From positions 60,187,431 through 60,251,430 of the forward strand of contig NC_133328.1 of NCBI RefSeq assembly GCF_042186555.1: a stretch of DNA of 64,000 nt. Direction: 5' to 3'. Source of the stretch: Aquarana catesbeiana (lineage: Eukaryota; Chordata; Amphibia; Anura; Ranidae). Shown one piece after another: positions 52,961 to 64,000 of the stretch. How positions within the stretch are numbered: the first letter of the stretch is position 1; each line of letters begins with the position of its first letter. The position numbers and the translations under genes are program-made. Under the pieces are notes generated by a model. It saw nothing but the letters and a program-made list of their open reading frames with translations, ran no database searches and was not told where the DNA came from.

Positions 52961-53391
52961 CACGGGGGTGACTGGGGTGCTTTTCATTTTTTTAAATTAT
53001 TTTTATTTATTTTATTATAATTTATTTTTTACACTCTTGTTTTAACTTTATTGCTATCAAAAGGGGGCTAAAAAAACCCAAAAAACCCTATATTGATAGT
53101 ATGGGCAGGTGCGGGCGGGTTCATTAGTCGCAGGGGGATCGGGTAACCTTCTCCTGCCATTTGTCACGGTCTTGGGTTCTTTCTGGAGGCACAGGAGAGC
53201 CCAGGAAGCACTATGGGGAAAGGCCTACACCTTCAGAGCCCTGTAAATCTGATCACTTTTACCTGAAAACCCTTCACCAAGTCTAAAAATGAGTACCCAG
53301 TTCATTGCTACAGTAGCAGGCGTGAGCTTCTTATATACCAGAATGTTTATAAATGTACTATGATAGACAAAGTATTAAGTAATCTTGTCCT
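52961..53391. other. Intronic sequence, no gene
   Basis: TTTATTTTATT-rich at 52985-53035, then GGGCGGGTTCATTAGTCGCA. No repeat family recognised. Confidence 0.35.
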
Positions 53392-53716
53392 TTAACCTCT
53401 TGACATCGGTCACACGCAAATATGCGGCTTCTCGACGAGTGGGCCTTGACGCCCAGTGGCTGCATATTTGCGTGCGTTAGTGCAAACACAGCTGTGCTGT
53501 GAGCGTGCTCTGTGAGTGCTAACAGAAAGCTGCTTGCGATCGGGGAGCTTTCTGATCATGTGACGGCCGTGACAGCAAATTACACAGAGCAAAATATCTT
53601 GTTTGTTTATATCTTGTTTAGCAAATTACGCAGGTCACATGATCATAAACCCCGCCCCTCCTCCCGGCATCCTAAACCACTTAAAGGGCCGGGAGGTGCC
53701 AGCTCCAAGCAGTTAA
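53392..53716. mobile_element. Short MITE-like element (TTAACCTCTTG...CAGTTAA)
   Basis: Starts TTAACCTCTTGACATCGGTC, ends CCAAGCAGTTAA. It contains two inverted segments around CGCAAATATGCGGC and GCATATTTGCGTGCG. A 325-bp size and TTAA-like ends fit a frog MITE, but the family is from memory only. Confidence 0.5.
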
Positions 53717-54165
53717 AATAAACACAGCATCATATCTCAAAAGATATCCTAAAATTTGCTGTATTACCCTTTAAACAGAATTAGTACCGGTAAGTACAAT
53801 GACACAAGGTAATCAATCATACTAATTCTTTGTTTCACTTTGCGACGATAAGTTGAAATTGTATCATTTGCTAGGGTTCCTGTTGGCCACTGCACTTTTC
53901 ATATAGCCATTGCACTACTTTAAAAGGAAAGGACAGCCTTAAGATAAAATAAAAAAAATTTTTTTTCTTCAGAGGAAATGCTGCTTTGCTGGCAATTTTA
54001 GTTCTTTGACATAAATAGTGTAGTGTCTTTGAACAGCATTGTCATAGTACCCTTGTTAGCTCATTGCTAGGTAGAAAAATGCTTCCTACTAATGAGCTCT
54101 GTTTAGTAGAATATAACGTTTGATGTTCTGTAGCCTCATTATTCTTATTAAATACAGTTCACTTC
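53717..54165. other. Intronic sequence, no feature seen
   Basis: No coding or repeat landmark recognised; mildly AT-rich. Confidence 0.4.
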
Positions 54166-54676
54166 AAAGGGTTACTAAACCCAGGACCCTGAATTCGCTA
54201 TATCTGGTCTCCCACAGTACACAGAACATGGAAATGCAATTATTTTAGTAAATATAAACTGCTAAATACCTTTTCGCATTAGCAGTCTTGTGCTTCCATC
54301 AGTGTCTGGTTAAAGCTTGTAGGAAGAGTTTTCATACTGCAGTGAGCTGTCCTATGAGCAGGCAGGGCTCCTGACCCTCTGTCTGGACATGTCTGGACAG
54401 TGCTGATTGGCCTTGTGCCAATCACGTGCACTCTCCTAAGAAAAAAAAAACTCTCTAGCGATAAACACCAAACTGAGCATGTGCAGCCTGACTCCAAAGG
54501 CTCTGTCTTGTCCAGGGGAACAGTGCAGGGAGGGGAGGATCTGTTCATAAAAGATCAAACAGCCTTTTTACACAATGCAGAGGATTAACACCTTAGGTTC
54601 CACAGTGAGTATAACAAGCATGTTTTACTGCATATAAAGACTGATTTTACTGTTGTGGGTTTAGTAACACTTTAAG
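54166..54676. mobile_element. TIR element (AAAGGGTTACTAAACCC family), copy 2
   Basis: Left AAAGGGTTACTAAACCCA and right TGGGTTTAGTAACACTTTAA are inverted repeats, the same family as 49449-50330. 511 bp; no protein. Confidence 0.82.
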
Positions 54677-54945
54677 GTCTCTGTATAGAAATAGTGCTCA
54701 TATTTTATATTTACCAGTTATAGCCAGCAGGGCTCCAAGTTAAAGCACCAGTGTTTTTAAAGATATACAGTAATGTGGCATAAACCTTTATTTTTACAGC
54801 TGTAATGTGACATACAGTATATATGAACAGCAGAAGAAATCAGGATGGATGGCTTATAGTAGGGCTACACCCTTTCTTCCCTCTTCCAGCACAGATTGGA
54901 ATGTCTCTCTTTAAAAAATAAAAATATAAAAACCTGCAAATTAAG
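54677..54945. other. Intronic sequence, no feature seen
   Basis: No gene or repeat family recognised. Confidence 0.4.
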
Positions 54946-54949
54946 TTTA

Positions 54950-55184
54950 TACTTTTTTTTTTTTAACAGTAAAGAAACTTTATTTAAAGTTTTAAACATA
55001 TATAACATCAGTAGCTGCCATAAAACAATGCCACAGATCAGGTAATATTTATTAGTACAGTATATTTATAGATGTATAAAACCTCACAGAAATTACAAAT
55101 CGGTGACAGAATTCAGATAAAAAGTATGAAAGTAAAAAAGTGCATATAGCAAAAGCGTATACCACCGCAACGACAAGTCTTTAA
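54950..55184 (-). mobile_element. L1-type 3' end fragment
   Basis: Begins with a T13 run (54952-54964) then AACAGTAAAGAAACTTTATT, i.e. a reversed A tail and 3' UTR. No coding text. Similar poly-T-led fragments sit at 28866, 50239 and 61829. Confidence 0.5.
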
Positions 55185-55640
55185 AGCGAAGTTCCACCCA
55201 TTTTTACAAATTACTTTTATCCACATGCCCATCTGCAGTGCATTCCTAAATGGAAAATAATTTATTTCTTTTTATCATCTCAGTACCTTTTTTTTAGCTG
55301 TGTATGCAGCACTTCTGGTCTGCCCACCTAGGCAATGTCCTCATAAGATGATTCCCTTGGATTTCCTGGGATATCGACTACATCTATCCCAGGAGTCCAA
55401 GGGAATCACCTAATACTGAAATCTCGCTTTATTTCCTTGACTGCACCTGACTTCCCGATTGCGGGTTGTCATCTGATTTACAGGTTGCCATAACAACGGG
55501 GAGGGAACTTCTGCCAATGCCGCCTTTGCTATGGCAACCTGCAATCAACAATTTCTAGGACATTTTGTCCAAGTCGTCCTCATTAAAAAAATTTCGCCAT
55601 TGCTATGACAACCTTCAATCAACAATTTCTAGGACATTTT
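55185..55640. repeat. Interspersed repeat, copy 2 of two
   Basis: Starts TTTAAAGCGAAGTTCCACCC and contains the blocks shared with 45520-45900. Its right part holds a local duplication: CAATCAACAATTTCTAGGAC, then ATTTTG and CCAAGTCGTCCTCATTAAAA occur twice (about 55543-55665). Confidence 0.7.
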
Positions 55641-57555
55641 GGCCAAGTCGTCCTCATTAAAAATTTTCCAGCTGCTGACCAATTTTAAACTACTGTATCC
55701 TAAGATTTTGATGGAAATTGGCTAGTGGTGGGACAGTTTCAACTAAGGATAATAGGCCTAACTGCTGTATGCCTAACTTTTATGTTATCTATGGAGCTAG
55801 GGAGGTTTGTGCCTGCTACAGTATGAGCTAAGCGAAAACAGGGACAGCTTCAGGAAGCTACTGGCCAATTTCTATATGTTGGTTAAAACAGTCCAATTAT
55901 AGCTGTGTGAAACAGCATGTGTCACTTTAAAAAAAATCTGAAATTAATTAGATTAAGGTGTTACTGTAGCATGTAAACCAAGCTAACTGTAAAAGAAAAT
56001 AAACAATGTTACAGTCAAATATGCGCCGCAAGTGCACACTGCCACTAAGACTGACTGTGACAGTTGTACTGTTTCATCCCCCAAGAATGTTAAAAGATGC
56101 GTGTAGTTTCCATGTTGACCTTGAAGTTGCATGAAAGGACCCTTACCCCGTTGTACTTTGCTTTAAAAAAATTTACATATCGCCTATGACTGTGCTTGGC
56201 TTATACCCATACCCTTATTTTACAGTAAGTTGCATATTAGCCCTAAATATGGCCAGAATTTATTAACAGGATTTGCCCCTTATAGACTTTAATGAGATTA
56301 GTCTCTAAATTTAGGTTCACCGATATTCAAACCAGTAGAAGCTGGCCAGATTTGCTGATCCCTAATCTTCATCATGTGGAACAAACCATTTTCAACATGG
56401 AGTTTAAAGTTCATCCCTATAAGTATTGGCTTAGAATCTTTTTGACAACCCTGTTTAAAAAAAAAGGTGTTTTCAATTTTATTTACCATCCTTATATAAA
56501 ATATAAAATATATGAGGTGTGCAGCTGTAAAATGTGTTTAGCTATAGATTATATTTATGACAGAGAAGAGATTACAAGCCAATCCAAGACAATTCATGTT
56601 GAATGATGCTTTCACCTCTAACTGTCCTTGAAGGTCATTAGGAGGAAGAAGCCGGGGATTGCTCAGCGGAGGATGTGCAGCTTCTATAATATCCTCACCT
56701 TTGCGGCGTGTCTCCTACTCCGTAACTGAAGATGAATCATTGAAATTATATCTTTAACCGTTTACTGGAAGAGCCTGCAATCCCCTAATGTTTAATATAT
56801 TGCCCTCCCGTAAAAACTGAGAGAGACTAAATTTCGAGATGGCAGATTTTCTGCACGAGTTGATTTATGAGCTCTTGTCGTTGCCACATTTAGAAAACCT
56901 TTACTTTATTGTGAGTTTCCATGGAGCCGTGCATTTCTCATTCCATCCAGGAAAGTAATGCAGTGTGCACAAGGAAATTCTGATCTCATTATAAGAGCGC
57001 CGGCGTGTTTCAGCTGTCATCGGCTGCTTTGCTACTGAACTGCGCCAAGAATAGGAAAACTTTATCTCATTACACAAGACTTAATACAACAAATAACACT
57101 TAAACTAATAAAGGGAGTCACTTAAAGAGAGGCATTTACCATACATGGGGGTACTGTTCATCATTTTTAGCAGACTTTGCAGGCGTTTGTGAGCAAAATA
57201 AATAAGTAAACTAATGAGCTTGAAAATGCTATTGGTTTTAGATTATTTTAAATGCTTTTAACTCCTTGTCCCTGATAAAAAAAAAATGTTTAAAGCTGAA
57301 CTCCAGGAAGGTGTCCAAATACTCCAATGAAATGAAATTCAGCTGCTTTAGCTGCCAAAGGATTTGTATTTCTCTTCATCCAGTCTTAAAATCTACACAA
57401 CCCTGCCAGAGTACACACCAGCCTGGTGACCTGACTTTTTTAAATGTAGTTCAGCTGGTCACCTCCTTGCCCCCAGTCTGTGAATGGACAGTGAAGGAGC
57501 AGCAATAGACTGATGTGAAAAATTGGCAGTTGGAGAGGCAATATGGACTTTCATG
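55641..57555. other. Single-copy intron sequence with candidate conserved block
   Basis: No gene recognised. 56600-57110 is balanced in composition, free of the repeat families seen here and contains many short AT-rich transcription-factor-like words; it is a candidate conserved non-coding element. TTTAAAGCTGAACTCCAGG at 57289 is one end of the 39306-type element. Confidence 0.35.
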
Positions 57556-57559
57556 GTAC

Positions 57560-58767
57560 AGTATAGACTTACACAGTTGTAATACAAAAATATATATTTA
57601 TTAAACAAAACATAATTGTTTAAAACATAGACAGATATACATTATACAAGGGATGCTGCTCAAAGGAGAGGCACCCTATTCTCTGACACAATCTGGAAAA
57701 ATAGGATGGAAAGAATTTCTGCAGTGATTTTACAGAAACAATATTCCAGTTGCAAACTCTATATGTTTCGCGGTGACCCACTGCTACAGGAGTATACTTT
57801 CAGAGAATATTAAATCTAGAAATAAAACATATACAATAAGCCAACAGTCAATTATCAAAAGATAAAAAAATTTAATTTACATATAGTCAGGCAACACAAG
57901 ACTGAGGCAAGTCACCACAATGCCTACCATCATGGTGAAGCATCCCAATCCATGGCCTGAGTAAATAGTATGTTTATTCAGAAAACCCCGGAAAGAAGAT
58001 GGGGCCAGAAGAGATGTTGATAGGGGAGCAAAATGATACTCACCAACGCTGCCAGCACCAATATGCTTGGGTATCACAAGGCCTGTAAAGGCAATCTCCC
58101 GGGCGAGTGCAGGAAACAAGTAAAATACAGAAATGTAGAAAGCTGTTTCAAAAAGAAAAGAGAAAAATAATATACCATGTAGAAACATCCAAAACAAGGA
58201 TGCCTTTCATAAGGTCTATAGTAGGGATGAGATAACATCTCAAAAACCCACGCCTTATCGATAAAAAACAATTTGGGTTATATAGGATATGATAAAGAAA
58301 ATACGAACCTAGGATGTCTTCATACAAATATACATGGCAAGGCCGGGAGTGTGGACCATCAGGTGGAGCGCTCTAATCCAAACTGGACAGTAGTTCCTCA
58401 AAATGGAAGCGGTGTTCAATATAAAATGTAAAACAAACACCAGACAATACAGTAAGGAGGGGATCATGCCATTATGGCATATGTACAGTATATCCCAATG
58501 TGTCAGAACCAACCAATACATAACCGTGTACACACTCACCTAATCAGATGTTAAATCACCAATAGAATCAAAATTTCTCACAGCTATAATGTCTGGAACC
58601 CACTGATTCAAGCAGGGAATCCAAACAATAGACAGATACTCAGGTGGGGTGTTTTCACAGCCAAACACAATTTCCAGTCACAAGCATCACCATCCAGGTA
58701 ACCTAAAGTAAACAGGCATATAAATGACCATCAAAAAACCTTTGCAAGGTATACAAAAATAAGACTA
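57560..58767 (-). mobile_element. Probable Penelope-type non-autonomous element with decayed ribozyme
   Basis: The layout again has an AAATATATATTTATTAAACA left part, then a GAAACATAT half-hammerhead at about 57758-57800. On the minus strand CTC / CTGTAGC / AGTGGGTCACCGC / GAAA / CATATA / GAG, so the first core half is lost. No enzyme frame; right limit uncertain. Confidence 0.4.
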
Positions 58768-59228
58768 ATGCCCTGTACACACGATCACACTTTCCAACAA
58801 CAAAACCGTGGATTTTTGTTTGAAGGTTGTTGGCTCCAACTTGTCTTGCATACACACGGTCACACAAATGTTGGCCAACAATTACGAACACAGTGACGTA
58901 CAAGACGTATGGCGAGCCGATAAAAAGGAAGTTCAATAGTCATGTGATATCTCCAATACGAACGCTATTTTTACAAGAACGAGTGCTTCCGGCTCGTACT
59001 TGATTCCAAGCATGCGTGAATTTTTGTGCGACGGACTTGTGTACACACGATCGGAAAGTCCGACAACAAAGTTTTGTTGGCGGAAAATTTGAGAACCTGC
59101 TAGCCAACATTTGTTGGTGGAAAGTCCGACAACAAATGTCCGATGGAGCATACACACGGTCGGACTTTCAGCCAACAAGCTCACATCCAACATTTCTCGA
59201 CGGAAAATCTGACCGTGTGTACGCGGCA
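58768..59228. mobile_element. Inverted-repeat MITE, copy E (diverged subfamily)
   Basis: 461 bp; ATGCCCTGTACACACGATCA at left, TGACCGTGTGTACGCGGCA at right, TA at 58766-58767. The interior has GGAAAGTCCGACAACAAAG and GTTGGCTCCAACTTGTCTTG. More diverged from C, D and F than these are from each other. Confidence 0.88.
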
Positions 59229-60149
59229 AGAGTCAAAGGGATACTGACCAGTGAGCCTGCTCCAACAAACACCTCCACCGCTATGCACCCTGCCACAATG
59301 CAAGCATAGGGAGACCCGCTCCCATTAAATACACCTGGTTCCTATCCGGCTGATGACACCAGTAGGCGCCGAGGCGCCACCGAATGACATCACCGGACAC
59401 GGTCTCGGACTGCGCATGCGTCGTCGGGTGCATGCGCAGTACTGCAAAACAGCACTCAACAGAGGGGAACCTGAAGAGCGCCGTCTGTCCATCTTAATAG
59501 AAAGGGCATCCAAGGGCACCATGTAGTGGACAACCCCAGGATGATAATAAGGATAGGAGACCACACACTCGCTTGGAGAGATTAAACACCCAAGCAGGAG
59601 GAAACGACAGTCAGGACAAATTGCTCCCATTGTAATGGCCACAATGACCACTGGGGAACTCCAAACAGACACATCATACCATATAAAATGTTGAGTTAAA
59701 CCTTGGTACGCAAAGTATATATACACATTACACTTATACTTATATATACATGTATATACACTTAAATGTAAGTAAATAAATCACAAAGTGCCATAATAAA
59801 TTTATTTCAATGCTTATATTACCTTAATTGCATTGTCAAAGCAAGGACACGTGGATAAAGGATCCAAGGGAAAATTAGGACCTCAAGGAACAATGGGCCA
59901 AGAATTCATCACAGGGTTAGTAAGAAAAATAAACAAGACAATGTTGAATCACAAACAGACAGAAATAACGATGTTAATCAAATGGACATCTTCAGAAAAG
60001 GTTTGCATGAATTAATTTAGTTAATTCCTGGTGGGTTGAAAGCAGATAATTTCTCAAGCCAGAGTGTTTCAGATCTCAAAATGCCATTGTCCCAGTCACC
60101 TCCTCTAGGGTTAAAAGGAATAATTTATAGTACAAAAAAGGAAACTGAA
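59229..60149. other. Intron sequence and PLE3 3' non-coding region
   Basis: 59340-59480 is GC-rich with GCGCATGCGTCGTCGGGTGC. 59690-59830 is ATATA-rich. From about 59830 it is probably the 3' part of PLE3 but without readable protein. Confidence 0.35.
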
Positions 60150-61680
60150 GAATTTTCAAATTAATGGAGAAGGCCTATATGTCTGGTAACGGGGGTAATA
60201 ATTCCTATCCTATGGCCCAGTTCGCGTATAGTTTCTCCTACATAAAACACGTGACAATGGCACATCATCAAATATATGCCCCCCCCCCCCCCCCCCCCGC
60301 CCGAGTTGTGCAATCTGCATATTGTCATGACTGATGCCAATGACCATCAGGCAAATAAATACCACTCCCTTCAGTAATGCAAGGACAACGGCTACATTTG
60401 CAGCAACGATAGGTCCCCCTAGGGGGGTCGAGAGGAAAGATCGGATCCACTTTGATAATGACTAGTAGTGAGGGTATCTCACAAGGAAACAGCCTGCCTA
60501 AACACCAGTTCAGGTGTAGGATGTACATATTTAGATAATGTGTGGTCTTCGGCCAATAAATGCCAGTGGTTAGAGATAGATGAGCGAAGAGATTGTTCAT
60601 GAGCGGAAAAACGGGTATGAAACTTGACTGTGTTAGTCATGGTTTTGGGAGCACTTTTATAGGAGTTCCGATCTAGATCTTGCTCTAACTTTATTGAATG
60701 CCTTTCTCAACAAAGTTTTGGAATATCCCCTATCAAGTAGTCTTAGTAGACCAGAATGATGAAAACAATCTTTATCAGAGGAACAGTTCCTGCGCAGGCG
60801 CAAATATTGCACATAGGGTATGCTCCCGATCAGTGGAGCAGGTGCGAGCTAGAAGCATGCAAAATAGTGTTCCCTGAACTGGGCTTGCGATAAAGGTCAG
60901 TCACAATATAGCCAGTCTTGTCAACAAAAAGTGTAAGATCCAGAAAGGCCGCTTGATGGATACTAAATATATGTGTGAATCTCAGGTTAAAATCATTTGT
61001 GTTGAGAGCTTCTAAAAAGTTTAGGAGTTCATCCCTGGACCCAGTCCAGACGATCAAAAGATCACCAATGTAGCGGAACCAGTATTGAACCTTCGTTAAC
61101 CAAAACATGAACTTCTCATTAGCAAAGATACACCTTTCCCAACCACCCAGATATAAAGTGCCCATTGCAACTCCTTGCACTTGTAAATATGCCTGGTTCA
61201 TGAAAGTGAAATGATTTCTAGTGAGTATAAACTTAAGTAGATCCAGAACAAAGCCATTGTGGGACCAAGTTGTCTGATCTTGTTCCATCAAGAAGAACCC
61301 GATCACCCGGATACCCTGCTCATGAGGGATACTAGAGTACAAGGCCTCTATATCCACAGCTACGAGCAGGGCACCCGGGGGAACATGAGTCCCCTCTATA
61401 TGTTTCAAAAGGTCCTGTGTATCGCGGATATAGGAGGGAAGGCAGGTGACATGGAGCATCAAAAAGGAATTGACATATCTACTTACTTTTTCGGTAAGTG
61501 ATTTGTTCCCAGAAATGATTAGCCTCCCTGGAGGGTTTTTTGGGTTCTTGGTTTTTTGATCAATCAACCCCTCACAATATGCATTGGTGCATAATGTTCG
61601 TACGTAGTTCATTTGTATATATTTGTTCCTTACCGATTCTAGAATACCACTCTCGATTTTTTCGGATATTAAGGCACATA
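60150..61680 (-). pseudogene. Penelope-like element 3 (PLE3), reverse transcriptase and endonuclease relic
   Basis: Minus-strand Penelope-like protein, 5' truncated near 61680. The frame 61612-60830 has PPGRLIISG (28-36), motif A LLVAVDIEALYSSIP with D87 intact, motif B GVAMGT (147-152) followed at once by LYLGGWE, so the APSYAN segment is deleted, and motif C YIGD (181-184) in place of YIDD. After stops, the endonuclease region reads RGTYRCCKCSRCPC (zinc ligands, about 60390) and, beyond a poly-C run, GIYLMMCHCHVFYVGE (about 60200-60250). Closer to PLE1 than to PLE2 by motif wording (SSIP, QVQGVAMGT). Inactive. Confidence 0.87.
60278..60298. repeat. Poly-C run
   Basis: More than 20 C residues interrupt the PLE3 endonuclease just before its GIY half. 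Such runs are error-prone; a similar C17 is at 37807. Confidence 0.95.
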
Positions 61681-61799
61681 GACTGATGATTGTACCTCAC
61701 TACCCTCTCCTGTCAATAAGTTCCTTGTCATGCAGCATACCTGATTGACCCCTTTTGTTGCACCTCCCTCTCATAGTCTGAGTGCTGCTGTATAAGGAA

Positions 61800-62374
61800 T
61801 TAAGCTGGCCATACACGGATCAAAGTTTTTTTAACAGAAAAGTTTTAATTTATCTCCAACAGGAGATATATTGTAGTTACATACAAACATACAGTATTAT
61901 ACAATAACTGATATTACCTCATTTTTCAAGGCATATAAAGTAAAGCATTGTATTACAAACAGTAAAACACATGCTAAGAACAGTCATCCATGCGAAAATT
62001 GCATTGGTCTATAAGAGGCTCTTATGTACATGGATCAAAGTTTGGCCGATTCATCAACGACTGGCTGAATTTTGATCCAGGTGTGGCCACATTGTTTGAA
62101 CAGAAGTTGATCTACCAATTTACTTCTGTTCAGCCACCCTATAGGTATTTTTTCACTCGATCATCGCTACAGGCTATAGACTTCAGAGCTGATCTGTTTA
62201 TTCTGATGGCAGGGAAGTCTCCTCACTGTCAGATTACAATGACAAACCAAGGAGAATACAATGACACACCAAGGAGGATTCATCATCAAGTGTGTGGATG
62301 GGGGAATCTGGTCAGTTTTTTTGTTCCACCCTCTGATTGAATGAAAAAAACTGACCCATGTATGGCCAGCTTTA
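61800..62374. mobile_element. MITE with ends TTAAGCTGGCCATAC, split by an L1-type fragment
   Basis: Left TTAAGCTGGCCATACACGG and right CATGTATGGCCAGCTTTATA are inverted. Inside, GGATCAAAGTTT is duplicated at 61817-61828 and 62032-62043, flanking a 203-bp poly-T-led insertion (61829-62031) that I read as a reversed L1-type 3' fragment. Confidence 0.85.
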
Positions 62375-62493
62375 TAGGAGGCTCAAATCAAGTTACAGAA
62401 TTGATAAGCTAAAGGTTTTTGATAGCAGCTCCCCTTCTTGCCTCCATATCATAAACATGTAGGCTTGGCCCAGTTGAGTGTGCATGTGTGTGT

Positions 62494-62894
62494 GTCAGGG
62501 CTGGGCTCAGCCCTTCCTTCACAGAGGTGGCCACTCAGCTGTCAACTTATTGCCAGCTCCTATCTCTAATCAGCTGTTGATGATTTCCTGCTCATCAGTC
62601 CTGCCTACGTAAGCCGTCCAGTCCAGAGGATCTCTGCCTTTGCCTTGGTCAACATCACAGAGACATTCTCCTGCGTTCCTGTTTAAAGACTTGCTTTGCT
62701 GACATCCCTTCTGGCTTAAGATCCTGCTTGCTGTTCCATTGCATTGATCCCTGACTTCTGGCTTGGCTGACTATCCATTCCGGCTACTGAACTTTGGCTA
62801 TGTTTTGACTACGTTTGTTCATTTTACTTTTATTGTTAAATAAGTATGATTTAACTGTACTTCTGTCTCGGTCTGATTTCATGGTTTCTGAGAG
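62494..62894. repeat. Dispersed repeat of about 390 bp, copy 3 (reverse)
   Basis: Reverse complement of copies at 6014 and 32979: starts TGTCAGGGCTGGGCTCAGCC, contains CTGTACTTCTGTCTCGGTCT and ends ATGGTTTCTGAGA. This copy best shows the outer GGCTGGGCTCAGCCC palindrome. Confidence 0.78.
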
Positions 62895-63011
62895 TATGGA
62901 GCTGTCAACAGACAGAGAGGCCTAAGGGTGGTCTGCCTGTTCTTGTACAAAGCTCTATACATAGTAAAGTTTATGCAAAATCAGTGTGATAAATCGGTTT
63001 CCTTAAGACTA

Positions 63012-63442
63012 ATGCCCTGTACACACGGTCGGATTTTCCGACGGAAAAAGTGCGATCGGATTGTGTTGTCGGAAATTCCGATCGTGTGTGGGCTCCTTTT
63101 TCCGTCGGAATTTCCGACACACAAAGTTTGAGAGCAGGATATAAAATTTTCCGACAACAAAATCCGATCGTTTAAATTCCGATCGTGTGTACACAAATCC
63201 GACGCACACAAAGTGCCACGCATGCTCAGAATAAATTAAGAGATGAAAGCTATTGGCTACTGCCCCGTTTATAGTCCCGACGTACGTGTTTTACGGAACC
63301 ACGTTCAGAACGATCAGATTTTCCGACAACTTTGTGCGACCGTGTGTATGCAAGACAAGTTTGAGCCAACATCCGACGGAAAAAATCCATGGATTTTGTT
63401 GTCGGAATGTCCGATCAATGTCCAACCGTGTGTACATGGCAT
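63012..63442. mobile_element. Inverted-repeat MITE, copy F
   Basis: 431 bp; ATGCCCTGTACACACGGTCG to ACCGTGTGTACATGGCAT, TA on both sides (63010-63011 and 63443-63444). Same orientation as copy D, and the ends are close to perfect. Confidence 0.93.
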
Positions 63443-63444
63443 TA

Positions 63445-64000
63445 GTAAAACCATGCCACATAAGGGCCTGCTGACACAATACATTTAATTTGTGTCCAAT
63501 CACACAGACTCTTGCTTTTGACTATGTACAATAGTTGTTGGTAGATCTAAAGGTGAATAAAAAGATTGTAAAGTGTATAGTTAGCTGACAAGTGACTGTG
63601 TCAGATTAAAAAAATCATTTATATGAAAGGTCCCTGCTTAGGAAGCGTTTTTACACTCAACTGTCCAGCAGCTTTTGTCTCCCCGTTCCAGCACTGCAGC
63701 CTTGGTAAGGCTCTCCAGCATTCAACTGTAAAGAACTTACCTTCTTTGGTGGTATCCTGTTCCCACTCCCATCATGTCCCATGTGCACAATGACATACTG
63801 TATGCATTTGTGCCCATGGCAGGGCGTACTCCTATTCTGTAGCTCACTCTTCACCATTGTGAACTTGTAGTGTTTTCTTTGTCATAAACTAATACGATGT
63901 GCCTTATGGCCTGCTTTGTTTTGTATTTGTTCTCTTTTGAGCTGAGACCTTTGCTCCACTTCCTGGGAGTGACCTTTGTTCCTGACTTCTGATGTATTGC
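63445..64000. other. Intronic sequence to the window end
   Basis: No gene. TTTGTTCCTGACTTCTGATG and ACTTCCTGGGAGTGACC at the very end resemble the body of the dispersed repeat family (compare CCTGACTTCTGGCTTGGC at 62751), so a further copy may begin at the edge. Confidence 0.35.

Noticed and set aside
56292..56606. 104-residue frame in intron 1
   Set aside because: AT-rich, with no domain, no splice signals in phase and no resemblance to a known family; probably chance.

Overview
This is vertebrate, almost certainly amphibian, DNA and most likely from a ranid-type frog. The grounds are: very low coding density; an exon with a spliced structure; long Penelope-like, L1, Tc1 and hAT relics; and six copies of a short inverted-repeat element with ACACGGTCGGA-type ends that I associate with frog genomes. 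The species assignment is inference from repeat content. There is no bacterial or viral gene organisation.

The one gene I recognise with confidence is the first coding exon of GPR158 (orphan class C receptor, later described as a metabotropic glycine receptor) on the + strand at 24185-25038. It has a GC-rich promoter/5'UTR just upstream and a canonical splice donor at 25039. If the gene runs rightwards, 25039-64000 is intron 1. A second exon-like segment lies on the opposite strand inside that intron (40140-40329); I cannot name its gene.

Left flank (1-23640): a Tc1 transposase relic is split by a 3.1 kb hAT-type insertion with a perfect 8-bp target duplication, and that insertion carries a 2.3 kb minisatellite. 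Then comes a long, old tandem array (unit roughly 250 bp) at about 4886-19650. It is interrupted by short inverted-repeat elements, a Tc1 derivative and a nest of retroelements (5569-17508): Penelope-like element 1 (PLE1) contains an LTR-like insertion, which contains the better preserved Penelope-like element 2 (PLE2). PLE2 is flanked by 1.6 kb inverted arms. The array passes into a 4.2 kb minisatellite of 25/27-bp units that ends about 0.5 kb before the GPR158 start codon.

Right flank (25039-64000): a terminal-inverted-repeat element with 142-bp internal repeats, an interrupted L1, Tc1 relics, a third Penelope-like element (PLE3) and many MITEs.

The most striking system is a set of inverted-repeat ('foldback') elements and Penelope relatives that carry hammerhead-ribozyme-like motifs. 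These read CUGANGA, helix II, GAAA, then a two-base-pair helix III, closed by helix I sequences that differ between families but stay self-complementary. PLE2 carries the motif in both arms. Several elements without reverse transcriptase (about 33.6, 35.15, 41.76, 43.14/44.68 and 51.85 kb) carry relatives of it. This looks like an autonomous Penelope-type element and non-autonomous, ribozyme-bearing palindromic derivatives living in one gene's intron and upstream region.
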